A DNA stretch of 64,000 bases from Paraburkholderia diazotrophica (lineage in GTDB: Bacteria > Pseudomonadota > Gammaproteobacteria > Burkholderiales > Burkholderiaceae), in the NCBI RefSeq assembly GCF_900108945.1, contig NZ_FNYE01000011.1:62001-126000 (forward strand). The letters run 5' to 3'. Under the pieces are notes generated by a model. The model made no database searches, was not told the origin of the DNA, and worked only from the letters and a program-made list of their open reading frames with translations. The stretch's first letter is position 1, and the number at the start of each line of letters is the position of its first letter. A program made the position numbers and the translations under genes. Below are positions 30,448 to 40,132 of the stretch, piece after piece.

Positions 30448-32844
30448 ATGGACGATGTTCTCCTCGATGCCACCCCGTTGAGCGCCGACGAACTGCACGA
30501 CATGGACCGGTATTGGCAGGCGTGCAATTATCTGTCGGCCGGCATGATTTACCTGCGCGCCAATCCGCTGTTGCGCGAGCCGCTTGCAAAAGAGCACATC
30601 AAAAGGCGATTGCTCGGCCACTGGGGTTCCGATCCCGGGCAAAGCTTCGTGCTCGTGCATCTGAACCGAGTAATAACGCGGCAGGACCTGGATGTCATTT
30701 TTATATCCGGGCCAGGCCACGGCGCGCCGGCGACGTTGGCGCATAGCTACCTGGAAGGGCGCTATTCGGAGATCTATCCGGACCGCGCTGAAACCGAAGA
30801 AGGCATGGCACGCTTTTTCCGGCTGTTTTCCTTTCCGGGTGGCATCGGCTCGCACTGCACGCCCGAAACGCCGGGCTCGATTCACGAAGGCGGCGAACTG
30901 GGTTACAGCCTTTCGCATGCTTACGGTGCTGCGTTCGATAACCCCGATCTGATCGTCGCGGCGATGATCGGCGACGGCGAAGCGGAAACGGGGCCGCTCG
31001 CCACGTCATGGCATTCGAACAAATTCCTCAATCCCGCCCGCGACGGCGCCGTACTGCCCATTCTTCATCTGAACGGCTACAAGATCGCCAATCCGACTGT
31101 TCTCGCCCGCATTCCACACGAGGAACTTGCCGCGTTGATGACGGGCTACGGACACAATCCGTATTTCGTCGAAGGCGACGATCCGCAGACGATGCATCAG
31201 ACGATGGCTGCGACGATCGATCGTTGCATCGAAGAAATCCGGACGATCCAGGCGCGCGCGCGTATAGATGGTGACCTCAGCCGTCCGCGCTGGCCGATGA
31301 TCGTGCTGCGCACGCCAAAGGGATGGACAGGCCCGCGTGAAGTTGGCGGGCACAAGGTTGAGGGTTCATGGCGTGCGCACCAGGTTCCCATCGCGGACCC
31401 GGAGAGCAATCCGGATAGTCTCAAGCTCATCGAAGAATGGCTGCGCAGCTATAAACCGGAACAACTGTTCGACAAGTCGGGGAGACTGATCGAAGAACTG
31501 CGCGCGCTCGCGCCGCGAGGCGACCGCCGCATCAGCGCGAATCCTCACGCGAACGGCGGGGCGTTGTGCAAGTCGCTCGATCTGCCGCCCTTCGAAGATC
31601 ATGCCGTCGACGTTAAGGTTCCGGCCGCAACCTATCTGTCGCCGACCGATGCGCTCGCGAAATACCTGTGCGACGTGATGCGCCGGAACATGACGAGCTT
31701 CCGTGTATTCGGACCGGATGAGACCTCGAGCAACAAGCTCTCGGCGATCTACAAGGCTTCGAAGAAGACGTGGCTTGCGCTCGCGGAAGAAAGCGATAGC
31801 GACGGTGGCGAACTGGCCGCCGACGGACGCGTGATGGAAATGCTCAGCGAGCACACGCTGGAAGGCTGGCTCGAAGGCTACACGCTGACGGGCCGACACG
31901 GACTCTTTGCGACGTACGAAGCATTCGTGCATGTGATCGATTCGATGTTCAATCAGCACGCGAAGTGGCTCGAAAAAGCGAAGCGCGAATTGCGCTGGCG
32001 GCAACCCGTGCCATCGCTGAACCTGTTGATCACGTCGCTCGTATGGCGCCAGGATCACAACGGCTTTACGCATCAGGACCCCGGCTTTCTCGATGTCGTG
32101 ACCAACAAAAGCCCCGACGTCGTGCGCATTTATCTGCCGCCCGATGCGAACTGCCTGCTGAGTGTCGCCGATCACTGCCTGCGTTCACGCGATTACGTGA
32201 ACGTGATCGTCGCCGACAAGCAGCCGCATTTGCAGTATCTCGACATGAAGGCGGCGATCACGCATTGCACGAAGGGCGTCGGCATCTGGGACTGGGCGTC
32301 GACCGATCAGGGGCAGGAACCGGATGTCGTGATTGCAAGTGCGGGCGATATCGCGACGATGGAAGCACTCGCTGCCGTCGAAATCCTCAAAGGGCTGTTC
32401 CCGGATCTGAAGATGCGTTTCGTGAACGTGGTCGACCTGTTCCGTCTGATGCCCGACACCGATCATCCGCACGGACTGTCATCGCGCGATTTCGATTCGC
32501 TGTTCACTACGGACAAGCCCGTGATATTCAACTTCCACTCGTATGCATCGCTTGTTCACAAGCTCACGTATCGCCGCGCCAATCACGAGAACATTCATGT
32601 GCATGGCTATGCGGAGAAGGGCAACATCAATACGCCGCTGGAACTCGCGATCATCAACGGGATCGATCGCTTCACGCTCGCCATCGACGTGATCGACCGT
32701 GTCGCGGCGCTGCGCGGCGTGGGCGACCATGCAAAAGAGCGCTTGCGCGATCAGCGGATCGAACACGTCACGTATGCGCATGCCGAAGGAATCGATCGGG
32801 AAGAAATTCGCAACTGGACGTGGAAGAGCGGCGATGCGGGTTAA
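30448..32844 (+). CDS. xfp: phosphoketolase (xylulose-5-P / fructose-6-P)
   Basis: 798-residue thiamine-diphosphate enzyme that splits xylulose-5-phosphate (and often fructose-6-phosphate) into acetyl phosphate and a triose or tetrose phosphate. The N-terminus [22 protein letters not shown], the [11 protein letters not shown] segment and the signature [22 protein letters not shown] mark the family; a GDGEAETGP ThDP motif follows near 185. The frame is open further upstream, but GGAG at 30435-30438 fits the ATG at 30448. No acetate kinase or phosphotransacetylase is next to it. It shares substrates with the cbb operon. It ends one base from the convergent LysR gene. Confidence 0.93.
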   Translation: MDDVLLDATPLSADELHDMDRYWQACNYLSAGMIYLRANPLLREPLAKEHIKRRLLGHWGSDPGQSFVLVHLNRVITRQDLDVIFISGPGHGAPATLAHSYLEGRYSEIYPDRAETEEGMARFFRLFSFPGGIGSHCTPETPGSIHEGGELGYSLSHAYGAAFDNPDLIVAAMIGDGEAETGPLATSWHSNKFLNPARDGAVLPILHLNGYKIANPTVLARIPHEELAALMTGYGHNPYFVEGDDPQTMHQTMAATIDRCIEEIRTIQARARIDGDLSRPRWPMIVLRTPKGWTGPREVGGHKVEGSWRAHQVPIADPESNPDSLKLIEEWLRSYKPEQLFDKSGRLIEELRALAPRGDRRISANPHANGGALCKSLDLPPFEDHAVDVKVPAATYLSPTDALAKYLCDVMRRNMTSFRVFGPDETSSNKLSAIYKASKKTWLALAEESDSDGGELAADGRVMEMLSEHTLEGWLEGYTLTGRHGLFATYEAFVHVIDSMFNQHAKWLEKAKRELRWRQPVPSLNLLITSLVWRQDHNGFTHQDPGFLDVVTNKSPDVVRIYLPPDANCLLSVADHCLRSRDYVNVIVADKQPHLQYLDMKAAITHCTKGVGIWDWASTDQGQEPDVVIASAGDIATMEALAAVEILKGLFPDLKMRFVNVVDLFRLMPDTDHPHGLSSRDFDSLFTTDKPVIFNFHSYASLVHKLTYRRANHENIHVHGYAEKGNINTPLELAIINGIDRFTLAIDVIDRVAALRGVGDHAKERLRDQRIEHVTYAHAEGIDREEIRNWTWKSGDAG

Positions 32845-32845
32845 A

Positions 32846-33784
32846 TCATCGCTTCTTTTTTCGGCTCTTCGTCGCGCGTTCTTCCAGACGTTGGTTGCAT
32901 TCGACGATGGTTTCGATCGCCTTTTCGGCGCTGGGCGATAAGGTGCGATGCGCCAGACTCACAATCGCGAATCGCGTCGTCAGTTCCTTCGCGTCTTCGA
33001 AGTCGATCGTTCGCAGCGCTCCGCTGTCGAGTTCTCGCCATACCGCCGAGAAAGGACCGTAGACCACCATATCGGAGTCTGTTGCCAACTCCTTTAGCGT
33101 GTGAAAGCTGTTGCATTCGACCGCGAACTTAGGCTGTTCAAAGGGCTTGAGTTGCATCAGCTTGCGAAAATTCTCCAGCGTGTGTTTCGGGGCCGGCACC
33201 GAAGCCACCTGAAGTTCTCTCAGCATCGAAATCCTGCGCCGGCTGCCGGAAAAAACAGGGTGTTCCGGCCTCGCGAACCATCCGCATTGGCAGGATGGCA
33301 ACGACCTGATCGCCAGTTCCGGTGACGGCGACACGGCAGATTCCACCGTAATCATGAAATCAATGGTCTCTGCGTGGAGCCGATCGAGGAGCGCGCTCCA
33401 GTCGTCCACACTGACACGCACGGAAAGGCGCGGGTGAGACCGCGCGAGCGCGGCGATCGCGTCGCTCAAGAGCGCCGCAGCGGGAATGGGACCCGCGCCG
33501 ATCATGACTTCGCCAAGCTCATGATTGTTGAAGAGCTTCACGTCGCGATCAAGCGCCCGGATTTCAAACAGCGCTCGCCGCGCACGCTCGACAACCAGCC
33601 TTCCACCCGGCGTCAGGACGATTCCACGAGGATGACGATCGCATAGCCGCATGTCGAGTTCGTCTTCCAGCGACTGAATGCTTCGCGTGAGCGCAGATTG
33701 CGTCAGGTGCACTTTTTCGGCGGCTCTTGCGAATGCGCCTTCATCTGCAAGGGCAACAAGGTGTTCGAACTGGCGCAGGTTCAT
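32846..33784 (-). CDS. LysR-family transcriptional regulator
   Basis: 312 residues. The N-terminal winged helix has FARAAEKVHLTQSALTRSIQSLEDELD (about 19-45), with the usual DRHPRGIVLTPGG wing; the rest is a type 2 periplasmic-binding-like sensor. The extreme C-terminus is very basic (TKSRKKKR). It lies between phosphoketolase (convergent) and the sulfatase operon (divergent, 221 bases), so the sulfatase genes are the natural target. It lacks the CbbR-type N-terminus and I do not take it for the missing CbbR. Confidence 0.92.
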   Translation of the reverse strand: MNLRQFEHLVALADEGAFARAAEKVHLTQSALTRSIQSLEDELDMRLCDRHPRGIVLTPGGRLVVERARRALFEIRALDRDVKLFNNHELGEVMIGAGPIPAAALLSDAIAALARSHPRLSVRVSVDDWSALLDRLHAETIDFMITVESAVSPSPELAIRSLPSCQCGWFARPEHPVFSGSRRRISMLRELQVASVPAPKHTLENFRKLMQLKPFEQPKFAVECNSFHTLKELATDSDMVVYGPFSAVWRELDSGALRTIDFEDAKELTTRFAIVSLAHRTLSPSAEKAIETIVECNQRLEERATKSRKKKR

Positions 33785-34005
33785 TATGAGTTCCGCTCAA
33801 CGATGGCATTCGTAATTTGCAATGGAAGTATAGATCGGTCTGGTCTAGATTTGGAGGCTGCGAAATAGGGGACGTCCGCGACGTGCCCCGGCGATGCTTG
33901 CCGGGGGCGCACAACGGATAGGCGCAGGCATTCGCGCGCCGCCGATACAGCCAGGACAAACGCATGTACTGATCGTACTTGCCGTAACGAACTGCAGGAG
34001 ACAAC

Positions 34006-35664
34006 GTGAAACGGATGATGATCCCGGTGTGGTTTATCGCTGCACTCTGGGGCGCGATTTGGGCAACCCAGGCGGTTGCTGCGTCAACGATTACCGAGCC
34101 GACGAGAGTGACCGGCCAGCCCGGCTACAACCAGCCCAATCAGTATCTGACGGGCCAAACCGTCAGGCTGGCCGATAACATGGAGCCGGTCATCAACAAC
34201 GCGGACCAGACCGCCGACGCGCGGCAGAAGCTGGACGCGCTGCAAAAGCGGGCCGGCAAACGTCCGAACGTGGTGATCTTTCTGCTCGACGATGTCGGCT
34301 ACAGCGACTTTGGGTTTAACGGTGGCGGGCAGGCCGTCGGCAACGATACGCCGGATGTCGACCGCGTCGCGAGCCAGAGCCTGATTCTCAGTTCCGCCTA
34401 TTCGCAGCCGAGCTGCTCGCCCACGCGCGCAACGATCATGACTGGCGAGAACATGGCGCACCACGGCATCCAGATTCCCGTGATGTATGGTCAGCCGGGT
34501 GGCCTCGCTGGAATGACCACGCTTGCCACGCTCATGTCGCGACAGGGCTACACCACGCAAGCAGTCGGAAAATGGCACATGGGCGAAAACACGGCGTCGC
34601 TGCCGCAAAACGTCGGCTTCGACGATTTCCGCGGCTTCCTTTCCGTTTCCGACATGTACACGGAGTGGCGCGACCCGCAGTACAACCCCGAGGTGGCGTT
34701 GAGTCCGCAACGCTATAACTACATCCTCAATCTCCCTTTCAACAAGAGCGACGTGCATGCCGCCAAAGGCGGCCAACTGGAGAATCTGTACGAGATCAAC
34801 ACGGACAACATCAAGGATCTCGACCAGAAGTGGCTCGACTACACCGTTGGTTTCCTGAACCGGCAGAAGGACGCCACGAAGCCATTCTTTCTGTACTACG
34901 CACCGCGCGCGTGTCATTACGATAATTACCCGAACGACTACTACCGTGGAAGGTCCGCGGCGCATACGAACTATGGCGACTGCATGGTCGAGGTGAACGA
35001 CATATTCAGGAAGCTGGTCGATACCCTGGAAGCAAATGGCGAGCTGGATAACACGATCATTTTCTTCGGCTCCGACAATGGCCCGGAGCAGGAGATCCAG
35101 CCGGCTGCGAAAACGATGTTTCGCGGCGGCAAGGGCTCGACGTGGGAAGGCGGGGTACGCAGTCCGTTCTTCGTGTACTGGAAAGGCATGATCGCGCCCC
35201 GCAGATCGGACGGCCTCTTCGACTTCGCCGACATGTTCAACACGTCGCTGTCCCTGGCGGGTCTGCCCGGCGCGGAGGTGGCGAAAGCCGTACCGTCGAC
35301 GACCTATATCGACGGCATCGACCAGACGTCATTCCTTCTCGCCGACAAGGGCGTGTCGAACCGCAAGAGCATCTTCTACTTCTGGAACGACGAAGTCTCG
35401 GCTGTGCGCGTCGACGAGTTCAAGATGATGTTCAAGGCGCAGCTGCCGGATTCCGTCAACCGCATGGGCTACAACGGTGGATTCGCGGGGACGGTCGGGC
35501 AGGCGTGGACTGCGATGGTGTTCAATCTGTATAGCGATCCTAAGGAAGAGGAGTCGGTTCTTGCGCGTCACACGCCGCTGGAAGTCTTCTTGCTCGCGGA
35601 ATATCGACGCTATCTTGCCGTGCTGAAGAAGTACCCGCCGCGGCACCAGCTATCCGTCAAATAG
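34006..35664 (+). CDS. exported type I sulfatase (arylsulfatase)
   Basis: 552 residues starting at a GTG with CAGGAG just upstream. A signal peptide runs to Ala-Val-Ala-Ala near residue 26. The catalytic block C-S-P-T-R is at 137-141, the Cys-type site that a formylglycine-generating enzyme converts to formylglycine. Metal ligands Asp95-Asp96 (FLLDDVG) and the late FFGSDNGPE block are present, as is GKWHMGE. It hydrolyses sulfate esters, probably in the periplasm. The maturing enzyme is encoded 51 bases downstream. It may supply sulfate; the natural ester cannot be told. Confidence 0.93.
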   Translation: MKRMMIPVWFIAALWGAIWATQAVAASTITEPTRVTGQPGYNQPNQYLTGQTVRLADNMEPVINNADQTADARQKLDALQKRAGKRPNVVIFLLDDVGYSDFGFNGGGQAVGNDTPDVDRVASQSLILSSAYSQPSCSPTRATIMTGENMAHHGIQIPVMYGQPGGLAGMTTLATLMSRQGYTTQAVGKWHMGENTASLPQNVGFDDFRGFLSVSDMYTEWRDPQYNPEVALSPQRYNYILNLPFNKSDVHAAKGGQLENLYEINTDNIKDLDQKWLDYTVGFLNRQKDATKPFFLYYAPRACHYDNYPNDYYRGRSAAHTNYGDCMVEVNDIFRKLVDTLEANGELDNTIIFFGSDNGPEQEIQPAAKTMFRGGKGSTWEGGVRSPFFVYWKGMIAPRRSDGLFDFADMFNTSLSLAGLPGAEVAKAVPSTTYIDGIDQTSFLLADKGVSNRKSIFYFWNDEVSAVRVDEFKMMFKAQLPDSVNRMGYNGGFAGTVGQAWTAMVFNLYSDPKEEESVLARHTPLEVFLLAEYRRYLAVLKKYPPRHQLSVK

Positions 35665-35715
35665 GGATGCGTTGGCGTCGTCGCGGACGGCGGCGCCATG
35701 TTGCAAGGATTTCGA

Positions 35716-36843
35716 ATGAAACTGGTAAGTCGCAACAGGCGCTTGTGGGGAGCGCTGGCATTGGCCGCAGTCATCTCCGCGGCCGGCCTCGCCGCGTACC
35801 GATGGAGCCGGATGCCGGCCGCTCTGACAGTCGGCGATGGCAGGACCGGCCCGAACGACATGGTCTGGATTCCGAGCGGCAAGTTCACAATGGGCAGCGA
35901 ACATCCGCACGCACTGCCCAACGAACGTCCCGCGCACCGCGTGAAGCTGAGTGGATTCTGGGTCGACCGGCACGACGTGACGAACGCGCAATTCGCGCGT
36001 TTCGTCGCGGCGACGCGCTACGTCACGACGGCGGAGAGAAAGCCGAAGTGGGAAGACCTCAGGATTCAATTGCCGCCAGGCACCCCAAAGCCTGATGACA
36101 GTGTCCTTCAGCCCGGTGGTCTGGTATTCACCGGTACGGACGCGCCCGTACCGCTGGACGACTACTCCCGCTGGTGGAAGTTCGTGCCCGGGGCGAACTG
36201 GCGGCATCCCATGGGTCCGGGCAGTTCGATCGCCGGAAAGGACAATCACCCGGTCGTGCAGGTTTCATACGAGGATGCGCTGGCCTACGCGAAGTGGGCT
36301 CACAAACGCCTGCTCACCGAAGCGGAATGGGAATACGCGGCACGGGGCGGGCTCGAACAGGCCGATTACGCGTGGGGCGCCGAGTTCTCGCCTGGCGGGA
36401 AGAAGATGGCCAACACATGGGAAGACAGCGCGCGACCATTCCCGGTGACGTCGGTACGCAACTCAAGCGAAAAGGTTCAAGTGGGCACGTCGGCGGTAGG
36501 TACGTATGCCCCTAACGGCTACGGTCTCTACGATATGGCGGGCAACGTATGGCAGTGGGTGGGAGACCGGTATCGCGCGGACGCATTTCGTATCGAGGCA
36601 GCAGGCGGGCGGATGATCACCGATCCGGCGGGCCCGACGAACAGTTTCGATCCCGATCGGGGGGCGCTCGCGCACGCGCCTGCCAGGGTTACAAGAGGCG
36701 GTTCGTTCTTGTGCAGCGAGACGTATTGCGTGAGTTATCGGACGAGCGCACGGCGTGGTACCGATCCAATGAACAGCATGTCGCACCTCGGATTTCGCCT
36801 TGCGATGGATGAAAGCGAATGGCAGCGCGAATCGGGTCGATAG
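35716..36843 (+). CDS. formylglycine-generating enzyme, membrane-anchored
   Basis: 375 residues from the ATG at 35716 (AAGGA upstream; an ATG six codons earlier is in frame but less well placed). A single hydrophobic segment at about 11-28 looks like a signal anchor, so the enzyme faces the periplasm. The SUMF1/FGE fold follows from about residue 47: WIPSGKFTMGS, then VSYEDALAYAKWAHKRLLTEAEWEYAARGG and YDMAGNVWQW. The copper-binding active-site pair is Cys333 and Cys338 in GGSFLCSETYCVSYR. It oxidises the sulfatase cysteine with O2. Clear operon with the sulfatase. Confidence 0.9.
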   Translation: MKLVSRNRRLWGALALAAVISAAGLAAYRWSRMPAALTVGDGRTGPNDMVWIPSGKFTMGSEHPHALPNERPAHRVKLSGFWVDRHDVTNAQFARFVAATRYVTTAERKPKWEDLRIQLPPGTPKPDDSVLQPGGLVFTGTDAPVPLDDYSRWWKFVPGANWRHPMGPGSSIAGKDNHPVVQVSYEDALAYAKWAHKRLLTEAEWEYAARGGLEQADYAWGAEFSPGGKKMANTWEDSARPFPVTSVRNSSEKVQVGTSAVGTYAPNGYGLYDMAGNVWQWVGDRYRADAFRIEAAGGRMITDPAGPTNSFDPDRGALAHAPARVTRGGSFLCSETYCVSYRTSARRGTDPMNSMSHLGFRLAMDESEWQRESGR

Positions 36844-36935
36844 TTCGGGTAGCGATCGGCTGCCGAAAGCTGTTTCGATCTGCAAGACAGGCGGCCGTAG
36901 TCCCTGATTGCGAAACGCAGCAAACCCGTTGGTAC

Positions 36936-38168
36936 CTAAAAGCGATCGACCCGAAACGGAAACGGATCTGCAACCGGTTCGGCGCCCACCATCATCTCCG
37001 CGAGCAGACGCCCTGTAATGGGACCGAGCGTCAGTCCGTGATGCGCGTGGCCGAACGCGAACCACAATTCCTTGTGACGTTTCGCCGGCCCGATGATCGG
37101 CATCATGTCGGGCGTGCAGGGACGTCGGCCGAGCCAGGGGCGCTCGTCGAGTCTGGCGCCGAGCGGAAAGGTCCTACGCGCGATGGGTTCGATTGCGTCC
37201 AGTTGCACGGGCGTTGCAGGTGCATCGCACGTGGCCAGTTCGGCGCCCGTCGTCAGGCGGATGCCGCGCGCCATCGGCGTGATCATGTAGCCGATCTCCG
37301 TATCGAGCACCGGCTGCTTCAGGCGCGCGCCGTTCACTGTCGAGTAATGCATGTGATACCCGCGCTTGACGGCGAGCGGCAGACGATAGCCGAGCCGCGC
37401 GCTGACGGTATCCGACCACGGTCCCAGCGCGACAACGGCCGAATGCGCGTCGATGCGGCCAGCTTCCGTATTCACGCTCCAGTGCGGTTCGAGTGTCATC
37501 GCATCGCCGATGAAGATGCGGCCGCCCAGTTGCTCGAAGTAACGCGCGTAAGCGGTGACGAGCGCATTGGGATCGCTGATGGAATCAGCATCGGTGTAGC
37601 GCAGCGCGCCCAGCAATGCGTGACTCAGCGACGGCTCTTCGCGCCGCAGCCGGGCTGCATCGAGTGCCTCGAATGCGACGCCATATTCCGCGCTCCATCG
37701 CTCGACCTGGCGTAGTTCCGAGTCCTGCTTGCGCGCGCTGCGGAAGACTTTCAGCCAGCCGCCCGTGCGCAGCAACTCCTGCGCCCCCGACGCCGCGATC
37801 AGCGCGCGATGCTCGCTGACGCAATGCTCGATCAGCGTCGAGTACGAGCGCGCGATTGCCGCGTGCCGGTCCGCGCGCGAGTGATACCAGTAGCGGTACA
37901 GGAACGGCAGCAGCTTCGGCATCGCGCGCGGGTGGTAGCGCACGTCGAGCGAGCGGTTGCGCGCATAGCGCAGCAGCGTCGCCGGATCGCGCGGGAACGC
38001 GTACGGATAGACACCCTCGCGCTGGATCAGTCCCGCGTTGCCGAACGATGTCTCGTTGCCGGGCGCCTTGCGGTCGACGAGCGCAACGGACAGTCCGCGC
38101 TGTTGCAGATGCACGGCCACCGATACGCCCACCATGCCCGCGCCGAGTACGACGGTATCGAACTTCAT
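36936..38168 (-). CDS. DadA-like FAD-dependent D-amino-acid dehydrogenase
   Basis: 410 residues. The Rossmann FAD motif VVLGAGMVGVSVAVHLQQRG lies at 6-25, and the C-terminal WLGRRPCTPDMMPIIGP plus GHAHHGLTLGP are DadA/GlyOx-family hallmarks. It oxidises D-amino acids (or related amines) to 2-imino acids, passing electrons to quinone in DadA. It is the last gene of a minus-strand unit with RidA, an amidase and a transporter; RidA would hydrolyse the imine product. Substrate range unknown. Confidence 0.88.
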   Translation of the reverse strand: MKFDTVVLGAGMVGVSVAVHLQQRGLSVALVDRKAPGNETSFGNAGLIQREGVYPYAFPRDPATLLRYARNRSLDVRYHPRAMPKLLPFLYRYWYHSRADRHAAIARSYSTLIEHCVSEHRALIAASGAQELLRTGGWLKVFRSARKQDSELRQVERWSAEYGVAFEALDAARLRREEPSLSHALLGALRYTDADSISDPNALVTAYARYFEQLGGRIFIGDAMTLEPHWSVNTEAGRIDAHSAVVALGPWSDTVSARLGYRLPLAVKRGYHMHYSTVNGARLKQPVLDTEIGYMITPMARGIRLTTGAELATCDAPATPVQLDAIEPIARRTFPLGARLDERPWLGRRPCTPDMMPIIGPAKRHKELWFAFGHAHHGLTLGPITGRLLAEMMVGAEPVADPFPFRVDRF

Positions 38169-38193
38169 TGCAGCGTATTCCTTGCCGATGATG

Positions 38194-38547
38194 TCATGCG
38201 AGCGCGGTCACGGCGACTTCGACGTCGAGGCCGGGCCTCATCAGCAATGCCTGCACGCAGGCGCGCGCAGGCGCATGGCCCGACGGCACCCACGCTTCCC
38301 ACACGGCATTGAATTCATCGAAGTGTTTCGGGTCGCTCAGCCACACGTTGGCGGTGAGAACGCGCGTCTTGTCGACGCCTGCCGATGCGAGCAGCGTGTC
38401 GATACGCGTGAGGATTTCCGTCGCCTGCACGGCGATCGACGCGCCGGCTGTATCGGGCACCTGGCCGGACAGATAGGCGATGCCGTTGGCGATCACCACC
38501 TGGCTCATGCGTGCGTTGCTTTGCAGTCTTTTGATTTCGCTGGACAT
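38194..38547 (-). CDS. RidA/YjgF-family imine deaminase
   Basis: 117 residues, typical length of the trimeric Rid family. The strand IAYLSGQVPD and the C-terminal RACVQALLMRPGLDVEVAVTA block contain the arginine and hydrophobic residues of the active-site cleft (Arg near 95). It hydrolyses reactive 2-imino acids to keto acids. It sits 25 bases upstream of the DadA-like gene, matching its product. Subfamily (archetypal RidA or Rid2-7) cannot be fixed. Confidence 0.9.
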   Translation of the reverse strand: MSSEIKRLQSNARMSQVVIANGIAYLSGQVPDTAGASIAVQATEILTRIDTLLASAGVDKTRVLTANVWLSDPKHFDEFNAVWEAWVPSGHAPARACVQALLMRPGLDVEVAVTALA

Positions 38548-38565
38548 GATGTTCTTGTGTGTGAG

Positions 38566-40092
38566 TTACATGGATGACAGGCTGGCATCACCGTCGCCAG
38601 CAGAGTTGAAAATGGGCGGCGCGGTGACGATCGACTTCAGCGCTGCGTTCGGCTGTGTGAGACGCGACAGATCGGGTCGCGGACGGCGCAATGCAGGCTC
38701 CCTGTCGAAAGCCTGTTCCATCGCGCGCGCGACGGCCAGCGTCTTGAGATCGCCATGATACGGCCCGACGATCTGCAAACCGAACGGCATGCCCGCATGA
38801 TCGACGCCGCACGGCAGCGACAGCGCGGGATGCGTCGTCAGCGTCACGACGTAGGTCAGCGCGAGCCATCGATAGTAGTTCTCCTGCGCGCGTCCGTTGA
38901 TCTGCGCCGCGTACAGCTCGCGCCACGGAAACGGCGAAACGGGCGTCGTCGGCGACACGATCACGTCGTAGCGCTCGAACGCAGACTGAAAGCGCCGGAA
39001 GATGCGCGTCTGTTCCGCCTGCGCCCATGCGCTGTCGGCGAGCGTCATCGCCGCGCCCATTTCGTAGTTCGCGCGCGTGTTCGGACCCAGCGCGCCCGGG
39101 TCGCGCGCATACGCATCGCGCAGCCCCGCGACGAAGCTCTCCGCGCGGATTACATCGAACGAGCGGTGCACGTCGCCGAGATCGAAGTTGACGGGCTCGC
39201 ACGTGCGCACCAGCTTGGCGAGCGCGGCCATGCGCGAGCGGAACAGCACACGAATATCGTCGTCGACATCGCACGAGCCGAAGTCTTCCGTGTAGCCGAC
39301 GCGCAGCGTGGCGAGATCGAGCGCAGGCAGCGCCGCGAAACCGAGCGGATCGGTTTCGTAGCTGAGCGGGTCGCTTGCCGACAGGCCCGCCGTCGCCGCG
39401 AGCTGCAGTGCCGTTTCTTCGACATCGCGGCCCATCGGACCGACTACCGAAATCGGCGTCCAGCCGAGCAGTCGACGCGAGTTCGGCACGAGTCCGGGAG
39501 TAGGTCGAAAGCCGACCACGCCGCATTTCGATGCCGGAATGCGCAGCGAGCCGCCCGTATCCGAGCCGGTGCAGACGGGCAGCATGTCGCACGCGAGTGC
39601 CGCCGCCGAGCCACCCGATGAACCGCCCGCGTTCAGTTCGGTGTCGAACGGATTGCCCGTCGCGCCCCATACCGGATTGCGCGTGTTCGCGCCGGCGCCG
39701 AGTTCCGGCACATTCGTCTTGCCGACGAGAATCGCGCCCGCCGCGCGCAGCCGTTCAACCAGCGTGACATCGCGCGAAGGCACGTGGCCGCGTGACATCG
39801 GCGAGCCGTAGGTGGTGAGCAGGCCCGCCGTGTCTTCGAGATCCTTCACGCCGAGCGGCAGGCCATGCAGCAGTCCGAGCGGCTCGCCCGCGAGGACCTT
39901 GCGCTCGGCGGCCTTCGCGGCTTCGCGCGCATCGTCGTAACAGGTTGCCGTGATCGCGTTGACGGCGGGGTTGATCGCTTCGATCCGTTCGATGCACGCA
40001 TCGAGCAGTTCGACGGGCGAAATCTCTTTTGCGCCGATCATCCGGCGCAGCTCGACGGCATTGCGGCTGACGAGATCGTCGTGAGCAGACAT
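38566..40092 (-). CDS. amidase-signature hydrolase
   Basis: 508 residues. The Ser-Ser-Lys triad fits Lys83 (GVKDLEDT), Ser158 in GGSSGGS, and Ser182 in GSDTGGSLR, with the 75- and 24-residue spacing seen in fatty-acid amide hydrolase. The ATG at 40092 has GAGGA upstream; the frame extends 19 codons further without a good site. It likely releases an amino acid or amine from an amide, feeding the DadA-like enzyme. Cytoplasmic, no signal peptide. Confidence 0.9.
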   Translation of the reverse strand: MSAHDDLVSRNAVELRRMIGAKEISPVELLDACIERIEAINPAVNAITATCYDDAREAAKAAERKVLAGEPLGLLHGLPLGVKDLEDTAGLLTTYGSPMSRGHVPSRDVTLVERLRAAGAILVGKTNVPELGAGANTRNPVWGATGNPFDTELNAGGSSGGSAAALACDMLPVCTGSDTGGSLRIPASKCGVVGFRPTPGLVPNSRRLLGWTPISVVGPMGRDVEETALQLAATAGLSASDPLSYETDPLGFAALPALDLATLRVGYTEDFGSCDVDDDIRVLFRSRMAALAKLVRTCEPVNFDLGDVHRSFDVIRAESFVAGLRDAYARDPGALGPNTRANYEMGAAMTLADSAWAQAEQTRIFRRFQSAFERYDVIVSPTTPVSPFPWRELYAAQINGRAQENYYRWLALTYVVTLTTHPALSLPCGVDHAGMPFGLQIVGPYHGDLKTLAVARAMEQAFDREPALRRPRPDLSRLTQPNAALKSIVTAPPIFNSAGDGDASLSSM

Positions 40093-40132
40093 GGTTCGAA
40101 ATCCTCGGGGCGAAGTAAGGCCAGAAGTAAGG

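Noticed and set aside
32846-33784. LysR-type gene considered as the missing cbbR
   Set aside because: Its N-terminus and context (phosphoketolase and sulfatase genes) do not fit CbbR, and it lies 30 kb from cbbL.
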